Positions 1-8,202 of a DNA stretch of 64,000 nt are shown one piece after another; position 1 is the first letter of the stretch, and every line of letters starts with the position of its first letter. The notes beneath the pieces are model-generated. The model was not told where the DNA came from. It ran no database searches and was given only the letters and a program-made list of their open reading frames with translations. This DNA is from Rhodoferax lithotrophicus (GTDB lineage Bacteria; Pseudomonadota; Gammaproteobacteria; Burkholderiales; Burkholderiaceae_C), in contig NZ_AP024238.1 of the NCBI RefSeq assembly GCF_019973615.1, positions 1,178,001-1,242,000 on the forward strand. The letters run 5' to 3'. The position numbers and the translations under genes are program-made.

Positions 1-183
1 CAGCGGCACGGTATGGTGAGCCCGCTTGTCAATCAACTCCGAATTACCAATGTGTACCCAGTTCGGCGCTTGTTGAACACCGTTGCCGCAGTGCAGGCCG
101 TGCGCCAGCACCCATGGCAGGTTGTCGCGATGGATGATGCGCCAGATCAGCGCTTTCTCGGGATTGAGGTTTTTGTAGATCAT
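1..183 (-). CDS. darT: DarT-type ssDNA ADP-ribosyltransferase toxin, N-terminal part (runs off window)
   Basis: The minus strand from 183 to the window edge encodes 61 residues with the N-terminal signature of DarT, the thymidine-specific DNA ADP-ribosyltransferase toxin. Visible segments are LNPEKALIWRIIHRDNLPW, HGLHCGNG, a WVHIGN stretch and ELIDKRAHHTVP, which match the known DarT NAD-binding N-terminus closely. The start ATG (183-181) overlaps the TGA of the upstream gene (182-180) as ATGA, so the two are probably translationally coupled. A DarG macrodomain antitoxin would be expected next, beyond the edge; this is inference. The catalytic glutamate region lies outside the window. Confidence 0.8.
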   Translation of the reverse strand, partial: MIYKNLNPEKALIWRIIHRDNLPWVLAHGLHCGNGVQQAPNWVHIGNSELIDKRAHHTVPL

Positions 184-752
184 CGGAGAAACATGTTCTC
201 GTTGACATCAATGTAAACGGTTACCTTTTGCTGCGTTGCCCAAGCTCTTGCCTTCTTTTCCAGTTCAGAGGTGCGCACATAAATGTTGCAAAACTGGCTC
301 ACAGGTACTGTGCCGGGGGCCAAGCATTCGGCCATGCAGACACTCTTGCAGTTCGAGTCATGGTAATCGCGCTTGTTCATCGTTTCCCAATCAATGGCCG
401 CGAATCCAGCCTCGTAGTTCAGTAATTCGATTTCAGCGTTGGCAAGCGGATGCCGTGGAATGACGCTCCAATTGTTTCTGGCAGCGACTTCGCGGCGAAC
501 GCAGATAAGTGCAAAGGGTTTATTCCGGTGCGCTGTTTGAACGCTGCCATCAAAAGGGTTTTTGACGAACCAATGAAAAGGTACACAGTTCTCCAGCCTC
601 AAGGTACTTCGCTTTTGAATGATGTCCTGATCAGCAACGTCATGGAATCGAGTCAATTGCGAGCGAGGCTTTAGACCTTGCGCCAACACACTTGGCAGAT
701 TTTCAAACGCAGTCAAGTGATAGATGAGCTTTTGGGTTTTGATGTCTGCCAT
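180..752 (-). CDS. Divergent DarT-like (DUF4433) ADP-ribosyltransferase
   Basis: This 190-residue protein has the DarT fold signature: IYHLTAFENLPSVLAQGL at residues 10-27 (NAD-binding N-terminus), VPFHWFVKNPFDG at 57-69 (compare VPFYF..SPM in DarT) and MAECLAPGTVPVSQF at 140-154. Glu142 of that last segment aligns with the catalytic glutamate of the DarT AEFL/AEAL motif. It is clearly divergent from the DarT encoded immediately downstream, with which it overlaps by 4 bases (ATGA). It may be a second toxin with another base specificity, or a modulator. The role is inferred; membership of the family is well supported by motif order and length. Confidence 0.72.
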   Translation of the reverse strand: MADIKTQKLIYHLTAFENLPSVLAQGLKPRSQLTRFHDVADQDIIQKRSTLRLENCVPFHWFVKNPFDGSVQTAHRNKPFALICVRREVAARNNWSVIPRHPLANAEIELLNYEAGFAAIDWETMNKRDYHDSNCKSVCMAECLAPGTVPVSQFCNIYVRTSELEKKARAWATQQKVTVYIDVNENMFLR

Positions 753-877
753 GGGTCACGTCCTTCCTTTTGAATTCAATGCCACATAGCAGGTACGCCT
801 GTTTTTTTTTGGTCTGACTTTTGATATGTGTCCATTTGACGGTGATTCTGCATTGGAAATGTGAACTACCCCACAGA

Positions 878-903
878 AAAACAGCACCCGCAGGTGCTGT
901 TTT
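878..903 (-). terminator. Hairpin terminator downstream of malate synthase
   Basis: A perfect 11-bp stem (AAAACAGCACC / GGTGCTGTTTT) with a 4-base loop, A-rich on one side and T-rich on the other, so it can work in either direction. It lies between the malate synthase stop and the DarT-like operon on the same strand, separating the two transcription units. Confidence 0.75.
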
Positions 904-917
904 CAAAACTTTCAAAC

Positions 918-972
918 AAAATCAGGTTCTAGCCCAACAAATACTTGCGCAAGAAGCTATTCATTAAATAGC
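918..972 (-). repeat. Dispersed ~55-bp bipartite palindromic repeat, copy 1
   Basis: In minus orientation it starts GCTATTTAATGAATAGC (6-bp stem, 5-base loop), continues TTCTTGCGC and ends CTAGAACC. It sits 18 bases after the stop of the malate synthase gene. It belongs to the family of at least 13 copies in this window. Confidence 0.75.
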
Positions 973-990
973 AACATGTGCCTCAAATCA

Positions 991-3219
991 TCAAGCCGCA
1001 GCCTTAACCTTCAACCGCCAGCCATGCAGCAGCGGCTCGGTATAACCGCTGGGTTGCTCCAGCCCCTTGAATACCAGGTCACACGCCGCCTGGTACGCCA
1101 TGGAGGTGTCAAAGTGCCCGGCCATTGGCTTGTACAGCGGGTCACCCGCGTTTTGTGCGTCCACCACAGCGGCCATGCGCTCGAAGGTTTCCTTCACTTG
1201 CGCCTCAGTGACGACACCATGGTGCAGCCAGTTGGCCATGTGTTGGCTGGAAATGCGCAGGGTGGCGCGGTCTTCCATCAGACCGATGTTGTGAATGTCG
1301 GGCACCTTGGAACAGCCCACGCCCTGGTCGACCCAGCGCACCACATAGCCCAGAATGCCTTGCGCGTTGTTGTCGAGTTCCTGCTGTTTCTCGGCATCTG
1401 TCCAGCTGGGGTTGGCGGCCACGGGAATGTGCAGCAGGCCGGTCAGCAGGGCATCGTGCTCCAGCTCGGGCTTGCGTTTGGCATGGGTTTTTTCCAGCTC
1501 TTTTTGCACGTCGCTGACCAGCACCTGGTGGTAGTGCAGGGCGTGTAATGTGGCACCGGTCGGGCTGGGCACCCAGGCGGTGTTGGCACCGGCTTTGGGG
1601 TGGGCAATTTTTTGCTCCAGCATGGCTTTCATCAGGTCGGGCATGGCCCACATGCCTTTGCCGATTTGTGCTTTGCCGCGCAGGCCACATTGCAGGCCGA
1701 CCAGCACGTTGCTGCGTTCGTAGGCGTGAATCCAGGTGCTGGCTTTCATGTCGCCCTTGCGCACCATCGGGCCGGCGTGCATCGAAGTGTGCATCTCGTC
1801 GCCGGTGCGATCCAGGAAGCCAGTGTTGATGAAGGCGACGCGGCTGGCAGCGGCAGCAATACAGGCTTTCAGGTTGACGCTGGTGCGGCGTTCTTCGTCC
1901 ATGATGCCGAGTTTGACGGTGCTGTCAGGCAGGCCCAGCATCTTTTCCACGCGGCCAAACAGTTCGCTGGCAAAGGCCACTTCTGTCGGGCCGTGCATCT
2001 TGGGTTTGACAATGTAAACCGAACCCTTGCGTGAGTTGCGAATGGCATCTTTCTTGGTCTTGGCCAGATCGTGCAAGGCGATGGTGGTGGTGACCACCGC
2101 ATCCATGATGCCTTCGGGGATTTCACGCACAACGCCTGCCTTGTCGGTGTACAGAATGGCCGGGTTGGTCATCAGGTGACCCACGTTGCGTACAAACATC
2201 AGGCTGCGGCCATGCAGGCGCACTGACTTTTTGCCGTCAGGCGCAGTGTAGAGGCGGTCGGCATTAAGACCACGTTGCAAAGTTTTGCCGCCTTTTTCAA
2301 AGCTCTCGGTCAGTGTGCCTTTGAGGATGCCGAGCCAGTTGCTGTAGGCCAGCACTTTGTCGTCCGCATCCACGGCGGCCACTGAGTCTTCCAGATCCAG
2401 GATGGTGGAGAGGGCGGCTTCGACCACCAGGTCAGACACACCGGCTGGGTCGCTGGCACCAATGGGGGTGGCACGGTTGATGATCAGGTCCAGATGCAAG
2501 CCGTTGTGCTCGAACAGCACGCTGCTTGGGGTTTTGGCTTCACCCTGGAAACCGACGAATTGGCTGGCATCCGCCAGGCTGGTGTTGCTGCCATCGGCCA
2601 GTTTCACGGCCAGTTTGCCGCCCTTGACGCTGTATGCCACTGAGTCGATGTGCGAGCCCTTGCGCAGCGGGGCGCAGCGGTCGAGCACGTAGCGGGCGTA
2701 TTCGATCACCTTGGCACCGCGCTTGGGGTTGTAGCCACCTTTCTTGCCGACTTTTTCGCAGCCTTTGGTTTCGTCGATCACGTCTGTGCCGTAGAGCGCG
2801 TCATACAGAGAGCCCCAGCGGGCGTTGGCAGCGTTCAGGGCGTAGCGGGCATTCAGGATCGGCACCACCAGCTGCGGGCCGGCTTGTTTGGCCAGTTCGG
2901 CATCCACATTCGATGTGGTGATGCGGGCTTTGGCCGGTTGGGGTACCAGGTAGCCAATGCTTTCCAGGAAGGTGCGGTAAGCCGGCATATGGGTGATCGG
3001 GCCGGGATTGGCTTTGTGCCAGGTGTCCAGCTCGGTTTGCAGGCGGTCACGCTCGGCCAGCAGGGCGATGTTTTTGGGAGCCAAGTCGGCCACGATGCTG
3101 CCAAAACCTTTCCAGAATTTGGCCGGGGTGATGCCGGTATTGGGCAGCACCTGCTTTTCAATAAATTGGCACAGGTTGGTGGCCACTTGCAGGCCATTTT
3201 TGGTGATGCGTTCAGTCAT
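991..3219 (-). CDS. glcB: Malate synthase G
   Basis: Condenses glyoxylate with acetyl-CoA to malate in the glyoxylate/glycolate pathway, as a cytosolic monomer. The 742-residue product has the length of the G isoform (E. coli GlcB 723). Visible family segments include [18 protein letters not shown] with the active-site arginine, [18 protein letters not shown] with acidic metal ligands, and [20 protein letters not shown] chose ATG 3219 ([10 protein letters not shown]), the usual family start, over an upstream in-frame TTG at 3234; no strong Shine-Dalgarno is seen for either. It is followed by a repeat copy and a hairpin terminator. Confidence 0.95.
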   Translation of the reverse strand: MTERITKNGLQVATNLCQFIEKQVLPNTGITPAKFWKGFGSIVADLAPKNIALLAERDRLQTELDTWHKANPGPITHMPAYRTFLESIGYLVPQPAKARITTSNVDAELAKQAGPQLVVPILNARYALNAANARWGSLYDALYGTDVIDETKGCEKVGKKGGYNPKRGAKVIEYARYVLDRCAPLRKGSHIDSVAYSVKGGKLAVKLADGSNTSLADASQFVGFQGEAKTPSSVLFEHNGLHLDLIINRATPIGASDPAGVSDLVVEAALSTILDLEDSVAAVDADDKVLAYSNWLGILKGTLTESFEKGGKTLQRGLNADRLYTAPDGKKSVRLHGRSLMFVRNVGHLMTNPAILYTDKAGVVREIPEGIMDAVVTTTIALHDLAKTKKDAIRNSRKGSVYIVKPKMHGPTEVAFASELFGRVEKMLGLPDSTVKLGIMDEERRTSVNLKACIAAAASRVAFINTGFLDRTGDEMHTSMHAGPMVRKGDMKASTWIHAYERSNVLVGLQCGLRGKAQIGKGMWAMPDLMKAMLEQKIAHPKAGANTAWVPSPTGATLHALHYHQVLVSDVQKELEKTHAKRKPELEHDALLTGLLHIPVAANPSWTDAEKQQELDNNAQGILGYVVRWVDQGVGCSKVPDIHNIGLMEDRATLRISSQHMANWLHHGVVTEAQVKETFERMAAVVDAQNAGDPLYKPMAGHFDTSMAYQAACDLVFKGLEQPSGYTEPLLHGWRLKVKAAA

Positions 3220-3243
3220 GGTTTTGAAGTCCAAAGTTAAAAA

Positions 3244-4005
3244 TCAGGAAGGAAAGAAGTGAAGCACGTCATTCAGGTTGTGGCCGATGCGTGTGGGCTG
3301 AGGGCCCAGTTCTTCAAACGGCAAGTTGTAGCGGTTGACCCACAGCGTTTGAAAACCGTACCAGGTGGCCCCCAGCGCGTCCCAGCCGTTGGAGCTGACA
3401 AAGAGAATTTGTGACGCGGGCAAACCCATGGTCTGCTCGCCCAGGGCATAGGCATCGGGGTGGGGTTTGAATTTGCGCACCGGGTCAACGCTGATCACAT
3501 GAGCCAGCAAGCCGTCAAACCCGGCCGAGTGCACGGCGGCCTGTAGCATGCTCAGATCGCCATTGCTCAAAATCCCGATGGGGGTGCCTTGGGCCTTGAG
3601 CTGCTGCAGCACAGCCAGGTTTTCCGGGAAGGCATCCAGATGCCGGTATTGCGCCAGCAGCATTTCGATGGCGGGCTCATGTTCTAAAAGAAAATCGTCT
3701 GCAGTGCTTGATTCGCTTGCGCTAATAGCTATTTTTTTAATAGCATAAATGAGGGCGGAGCGGGTGATCTCGGAAAACGCTCGGTAATGCGCACCCTGGT
3801 TGCAGGTGGTGACCAGGCGGGAGTATTCGATTTGCTTGTCACGCCACACCACGCTCAGCGCCTGGCCATGGCCAGGAAAAAGCGCTTCAGCCAATTCGGC
3901 TACGCTGTACACGTCCAACAAGGTGCCATAGGCATCAAACAACACGGCCCGAGCAGGTGGGGCGATTGGCTGGTTGGCAGGCAGAGTAGGTGCTGGGTTT
4001 GTCAT
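3244..4005 (-). CDS. Haloacid dehalogenase type II (HAD hydrolase)
   Basis: A 253-residue HAD-superfamily hydrolase of the L-2-haloacid dehalogenase type. Motif I is VLFDAYGTLLDV with the nucleophilic Asp near residue 24. Motif II is GILSNGD, motif III includes the Lys of KFKPHPDAY, and motif IV is LFVSSNGWDALGA. A segment of about 18 residues near residue 90-107 (AIKKIAISASESSTADDF) is encoded by an in-frame copy of the dispersed repeat and is probably not ancestral. It lies upstream of malate synthase on the same strand with a 24-base gap, so co-transcription is plausible. The physiological substrate cannot be told from sequence. Confidence 0.85.
   Translation of the reverse strand: MTNPAPTLPANQPIAPPARAVLFDAYGTLLDVYSVAELAEALFPGHGQALSVVWRDKQIEYSRLVTTCNQGAHYRAFSEITRSALIYAIKKIAISASESSTADDFLLEHEPAIEMLLAQYRHLDAFPENLAVLQQLKAQGTPIGILSNGDLSMLQAAVHSAGFDGLLAHVISVDPVRKFKPHPDAYALGEQTMGLPASQILFVSSNGWDALGATWYGFQTLWVNRYNLPFEELGPQPTRIGHNLNDVLHFFPS
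3690..3744 (-). repeat. Dispersed ~55-bp repeat, copy 2 (inside HAD dehalogenase gene, sense)
   Basis: Minus orientation begins GCTATTAAAAAAATAGC, then TATTAGCGC, then ATCAAGCAC. It is read in frame by the dehalogenase gene with GCT as the first codon and contains no stop in that frame. Confidence 0.75.
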
Positions 4006-4090
4006 CGTGTGATTTTACGAAACAAGGCTGACACCAGGGGTTACCTCATGGCCGCAACAGCTTTAACCAAAATGCAGGTAATTCCATTTA

Positions 4091-4171
4091 CAAATCATCC
4101 GTGTCGTTGTTGCTTCGCCTTGTCGTACGACTGTACTGCCTGCGACTTCGTGCCTAGACACGAATGATTTG
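4091..4171. repeat. Nested inverted repeats in leader region
   Basis: Outer arms CAAATCATCCGTGTC (4091-4105) and GACACGAATGATTTG (4157-4171) pair with one mismatch over 15 bases. Between them lies the perfect 10-base palindrome GTCGTACGAC (4122-4131). A second hairpin TTCGTG/CACGAA (4147-4164) competes with the right outer arm. The region is the 241-base gap between the divergent dehalogenase and CoA-transferase genes, so an operator or leader structure is possible. Confidence 0.5.
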
Positions 4172-4246
4172 GAAGCGGAATGATGTGCCTCGCAAGCACA
4201 CTGGGAAATAATGCGGCCTGTTTTATTTGATGTGTGAAAGAAGCCC

Positions 4247-5461
4247 ATGAGTTCATCTACCCCTGCCGCACCTGCTCGCCCCTTGCCTTTGGCCGGTTTG
4301 CGGGTGGTCGAATTTACCCACATGGTCATGGGCCCGACCTGTGGCATGGTGCTGGCCGACATGGGGGCCGAGGTGATCAAGGTCGAGCCGATCGAGGGTG
4401 ATCGCACCCGCCATCTGCTGGGCGCGGGCGCGGGCTTTTTCCCCATGTTCAACCGCAACAAGAAAAGCATTGCCCTCAACCTGCATCAGTCGCAAGGTGC
4501 TGAGGTGGCGCGCAAACTGGCCTTGAGTGCCGATGTGGTGCTGGAAAACTTCAAGCCCGACACCATGGTCAAGTACGGGCTGGACTACGCCACCTTGTCG
4601 GCCCAAAACACCAAGCTGATTTATGTCAGCCACAAGGGCTTTTTGCCCGGCCCGTATGAGCACCGCACCGCGCTGGACGAGGTGGTGCAAATGATGGGTG
4701 GCCTGGCTTACATGACCGGCCGCCCTGGTGACCCGCTGCGGGCTGGCACCAGCGTCAACGACATCATGGGCGGCATGTTTGGGGCCATTGGTGCGCTGGG
4801 GGCCTTGATCCAGCGTGGCATCACCGGACGCGGACAAGAAGTGCAAAGTGCCTTGTTTGAGAACAACGTGTTTCTGGTTGGCCAACACATGCTGCAGTAC
4901 GTGATGACCGGCCTGGCTGCCGCGCCCATGCCGGCACGCATCTCGCCTTGGGCGGTGTACGACGTGTTTACCGTCAAGGATGGTGAGCAGATTTTTTTAT
5001 CTGCCGTGAGCGACGCGCAGTGGGCCACCTTCTGTGACGTGCTGGGCTTGGCTGACCTGAAGGCCGATGCGCGCTACGGTAGCAACAACGACCGTGTGCG
5101 TGAGCGGCCCACCCTGCTGCCATTGCTGCGCGAGCGCCTGAGCAGCTACAGCGCCGCTGAGCTCAGCGCTTTGATGGAAACCCACAAACTGCCCTACGCA
5201 CCCATCCGCAAGCCTGAGGAATTGTTTGACGACGAACATCTGCTGGCCACTGGTGGCCTGGCGGACATGGTGTTGCCAGATGGCCCCCATGCGGGCGAAA
5301 CCAGTAAGGCCACCTTGTTTCCGTTCACCATGGACGGGCAGCGGCTGGGCGTGCGCCTGAGCCCACCGACCCTGGGGGAACATACGGATGTATTGCTGGG
5401 TGATCTGGGCTTGACGGCCGAGGCGATCCAGGCCTTGCGTGCGCAAAAGGCGGTGGGATAA
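4247..5461 (+). CDS. CaiB/BaiF family III CoA-transferase
   Basis: A 404-residue family III CoA-transferase, which moves CoA between organic acids through an enzyme-bound anhydride on an aspartate. The N-terminal LAGLRVVEFTHMVMGP, LADMGAEVIKVEP and NRNKKSIALNL segments are typical, as is VVLENFKPDTM. Asp172 in SVNDIMGGM aligns by position with the family's catalytic aspartate. The substrate is not identifiable. It is divergent from the dehalogenase across a 241-base region rich in inverted repeats and ends at a strong hairpin. Confidence 0.88.
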   Translation: MSSSTPAAPARPLPLAGLRVVEFTHMVMGPTCGMVLADMGAEVIKVEPIEGDRTRHLLGAGAGFFPMFNRNKKSIALNLHQSQGAEVARKLALSADVVLENFKPDTMVKYGLDYATLSAQNTKLIYVSHKGFLPGPYEHRTALDEVVQMMGGLAYMTGRPGDPLRAGTSVNDIMGGMFGAIGALGALIQRGITGRGQEVQSALFENNVFLVGQHMLQYVMTGLAAAPMPARISPWAVYDVFTVKDGEQIFLSAVSDAQWATFCDVLGLADLKADARYGSNNDRVRERPTLLPLLRERLSSYSAAELSALMETHKLPYAPIRKPEELFDDEHLLATGGLADMVLPDGPHAGETSKATLFPFTMDGQRLGVRLSPPTLGEHTDVLLGDLGLTAEAIQALRAQKAVG

Positions 5462-5462
5462 A

Positions 5463-5487
5463 AACAGCCCGCACGGGGCGGGCTGTT
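5463..5487 (+). terminator. Convergent hairpin terminator
   Basis: Perfect 10-bp stem AACAGCCCGC / GCGGGCTGTT with a 5-base loop, directly after the CoA-transferase stop and before the convergent lipoprotein gene ending at 5518. Confidence 0.75.
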
Positions 5488-5517
5488 GACGCTGTGCGTG
5501 AGACGCGAACCGTTGAA

Positions 5518-8070
5518 CTACGGAGAAACAAACAAGGCATTGCGAGTGTTTGAGGCAACCCCGGTGATCAGCAGACGATTCAGTGTTGGCGAGTAGGCGA
5601 AATTGGTCAACGGCATGGTGGCCGATGCTGAGTTGCGTGCCGTCCATGTTTGCCCATCGGGTGAGCTCACGATGCTGTCATTGACGGTGGCATAACCAGG
5701 GTTTTTGCCCAATGCAACAAACATGTTTCCAGCCCAAACCATGGATTGCGCATTGCCCGCCAGAGTGGTTGGGCCACGATAGGCCCAAGTCACACCGTCG
5801 CTCGAAGTCCAAGCGGTCGTTCCAGACAACGCGGCATAGACGCTGCCGTTAAAAGCAATGGCTGTTGGTGAAAAGGAAATCGTCAGAGTTGGGCTACTTC
5901 CTCGTACTGCCGGGTAGTTGGGATTAGGAACGACGTTGCCCGAGAGCTGCGGTGATACAGCTGCCCAAGCGATGCCATCGCTCGAGATCTGCATCGATCC
6001 ATTGCTGCACAAAGCTCGGTACCGGCCATTGATCCACTCTATACCGGACGGTGCTGTCGAGTTGTAGTCGGGTTGACCTGAGGTAACCACCATGGGGCAA
6101 GGTGCAGTGAATTCTGTCCATGTAGAACCGTTGGTTGAACTCAGCCAGGTACCATTGTTTGTACTCACAAAAAAGCGATCATTGGCTGCATGCGCTTTGA
6201 GCAACACGCCGGGGTTCTTCAATGTCACCGGCACATTTGTCCACGTGTCCACCGTGGTATTGGTCGAGTAGCTGATGGCCGTTGTGAGCGAGTTAGAGAC
6301 CAAACCTATCCAGCGGATACCGTTAAAAGCAATCTGATCGAAATTGACTTTACTGGGTGAGGCCGTCCATGTGTAACCATCTGCCGAAGTCTTGATCACG
6401 GTCGAAAAGCTACCTTGACCAGCGGCGACAAACTGATTGCTACCCCAAGTCACCATACTGGCACCGGGGCTTTGATCACGACAATCCGACCAGTCGACAC
6501 CTGTAACACCGGTTGCGGGCAAGGTGGTGGCGACACCGTTAGCGGTGCAGTGGGCCACCGCCACTGGGGTTGCCAAAATGGTGAAAGAGGCAGATGTGAA
6601 CGTTGCGCCACTGGTCTTGTTTTTGAAAACAATCGGTCCCGTTTGGGCCCCGGTCGGAATCGTCAGTGTGAACATGCTGCCATTGAGGAAAGCGACTGCT
6701 CCGGGGACATTGCCGGTGAAGGTGGCCGAAACATTGTTCAGCTCAAAGCCGGTTCCGACCACATAAAACGAATCGCCAACCTTGCCGCTGCTGACAGGCC
6801 CCATCGCATTGGACATGGTTGTCACGGTCAATGTGGCGCTGGCTGCGCTGGTGGTGGTGGTGGCTTCTGCCGACGCAGCGCTCTCGCCAGAGGCATTGAG
6901 GGCGGTCACTTTGTAGAAATACGCGGTGCTGGCTGTCAGCCCGGTGTCTACATAATTCATGGCCGCGTTGATGGGGCTTGCATTCACCTTGCTGCCCACG
7001 CCGCCTGCTGTGGCAGACCGGTAAACGTTGTAGCCGGTTGCGCCACTCACACCATTCCAGCTCACGGTGATTTGTGTGGCGCTGTTGGGCGTGACCGAGA
7101 GACCTGTGGGGGCCACCGGTACGGCAGCTGCCCCGGTGCTGGCGGACACCTCGGCAGAGGCTGCGCTCTCTGCGACGACGGTGTTGACTGCCGTCACCTT
7201 GAAATAATACGCGGTGCTGGCGGCCAGATTGTTGACCGCGTAGGCTCCTGCGGCGGCAACAGGTGTGGCGGTGAGCTTGTTGCCTGCCACCAGTTGAACA
7301 TTGGGCGAGGTTGAGCTGTAGACGTTGTAGCCTGTTGCGGCAGGAACGGCTGCCCAATTCACCGTGATTTGACTGGCCCCGTTGGCGGTGGCTGTTGCGC
7401 CTGTTGGTGCGCTCAGGAAGGCCGGTACGGTGTTTGTCAACGGGGAACCACTTTGAGCCCCAGTGCGCAGGTCGGCAAAGGTTTTTCCACCGGATTGAGC
7501 AATGGCTGCGCCCAAGGCATCCAGTACCTGATCGTCAGCACTGCCGACGGTGAAGGTGCTGGTCAGTGGGTCGGACGTGCCAGAACCCGTGATGGCTTGC
7601 ACCTGGGTTTGCACATAGCTTTTGGCTGCAACCAGATTGCCGGAAATACTGCTGCCCTTGCTGGCATCAAAGGCGCTAAAGGCAGCGGCGGGGTCGCTGC
7701 CCATGGCTTTGGCCACCACCAAATCGGTCAGCGGCGAAATATTGACTTGGCCTGCAGCGGTGGCAAAGCTGTACAGCTCCACTTTAGGCGGCCCAGCTTG
7801 GATGACCTGGAGCATGCAGGGTGCAGTATGTGCTGCTGTCAGGTTGAGCGTGAATACGCCATTAACATCTGTTTTTCCGGCAATCGGTGCGCCAGTGGTG
7901 CATTTGGCAATGACATCACCATTGGCAATGGCGGCTCCCGTGGCGGCCAGGCCGGTGAGTGTGTTGGTGTTGTTGTTGCCGCCTGAGGCAGAGCCCCCGC
8001 CACTGCCCCCGCAGGCCGTCAAAACGGCCAGGGCGCTCGCACTCCAAAAAAACCGGATGGATCTGAACAT
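5518..8070 (-). CDS. Secreted lipoprotein with two fibronectin III domains and a BNR-like propeller
   Basis: The 850-residue precursor starts at ATG 8070, 5-6 bases after a perfect GGAGGT; the longer open frame to 8184 would run through the upstream operator. A lipoprotein signal ends in LTAC. Next come a domain of about 200 residues shared with the neighbouring lipoprotein (GLAATGAAIANGDV, VNISPLTDLVVAK), two fibronectin III domains (about residues 215-310 and 318-405, both with TGYNVY and ASTAY.YKVTA), an IPT-like domain (about 410-490) and a C-terminal propeller with repeats such as SPDGQTWT. It is probably a surface or periplasmic binding protein. The ligand is unknown. Confidence 0.85.
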   Translation of the reverse strand: MFRSIRFFWSASALAVLTACGGSGGGSASGGNNNTNTLTGLAATGAAIANGDVIAKCTTGAPIAGKTDVNGVFTLNLTAAHTAPCMLQVIQAGPPKVELYSFATAAGQVNISPLTDLVVAKAMGSDPAAAFSAFDASKGSSISGNLVAAKSYVQTQVQAITGSGTSDPLTSTFTVGSADDQVLDALGAAIAQSGGKTFADLRTGAQSGSPLTNTVPAFLSAPTGATATANGASQITVNWAAVPAATGYNVYSSTSPNVQLVAGNKLTATPVAAAGAYAVNNLAASTAYYFKVTAVNTVVAESAASAEVSASTGAAAVPVAPTGLSVTPNSATQITVSWNGVSGATGYNVYRSATAGGVGSKVNASPINAAMNYVDTGLTASTAYFYKVTALNASGESAASAEATTTTSAASATLTVTTMSNAMGPVSSGKVGDSFYVVGTGFELNNVSATFTGNVPGAVAFLNGSMFTLTIPTGAQTGPIVFKNKTSGATFTSASFTILATPVAVAHCTANGVATTLPATGVTGVDWSDCRDQSPGASMVTWGSNQFVAAGQGSFSTVIKTSADGYTWTASPSKVNFDQIAFNGIRWIGLVSNSLTTAISYSTNTTVDTWTNVPVTLKNPGVLLKAHAANDRFFVSTNNGTWLSSTNGSTWTEFTAPCPMVVTSGQPDYNSTAPSGIEWINGRYRALCSNGSMQISSDGIAWAAVSPQLSGNVVPNPNYPAVRGSSPTLTISFSPTAIAFNGSVYAALSGTTAWTSSDGVTWAYRGPTTLAGNAQSMVWAGNMFVALGKNPGYATVNDSIVSSPDGQTWTARNSASATMPLTNFAYSPTLNRLLITGVASNTRNALFVSP

Positions 8071-8126
8071 GAAACCTCCAAAAAGTGATTGAAGCGCCCA
8101 TTCTTGACAATCCGGGATGATTTTTG

Positions 8127-8145
8127 TACCCCTCCAGCGGGGGGA
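8127..8145 (-). promoter_or_regulatory. TACCCC-N6-GGGGGG inverted motif, copy A
   Basis: On the plus strand TACCCC (8127-8132) faces GGGGGG (8139-8144). It lies 57 bases before the lipoprotein start at 8070. The same motif at nearly identical spacing precedes the next two lipoprotein genes, which points to a shared regulator, possibly the LuxR-type response regulator of the adjacent operon (inference). Confidence 0.65.
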
Positions 8146-8154
8146 GCTCAAACA

Positions 8155-8181
8155 AAACAGCCCGCAAAATGCGGGCTGTTT
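8155..8181 (-). terminator. Hairpin terminator after second lipoprotein gene
   Basis: Perfect 12-bp stem AAACAGCCCGCA / TGCGGGCTGTTT with a 3-base loop, 22 bases after the stop of the lipoprotein gene ending at 8203. It ends just upstream of the next gene's operator, so the lipoprotein genes are separate transcription units. Confidence 0.8.
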
Positions 8182-8202
8182 CATGTGTGACAGGTTGATG
8201 GA

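Noticed and set aside
6800..7430. Tandem DNA repeat in the lipoprotein gene
   Set aside because: The similarity is between two diverged fibronectin III domains at protein level, not a recent DNA duplication.
8071..8184. Longer start of the fibronectin lipoprotein
   Set aside because: It reads through the TACCCC motif and a terminator; the signal peptide starts at 8070 behind GGAGGT.
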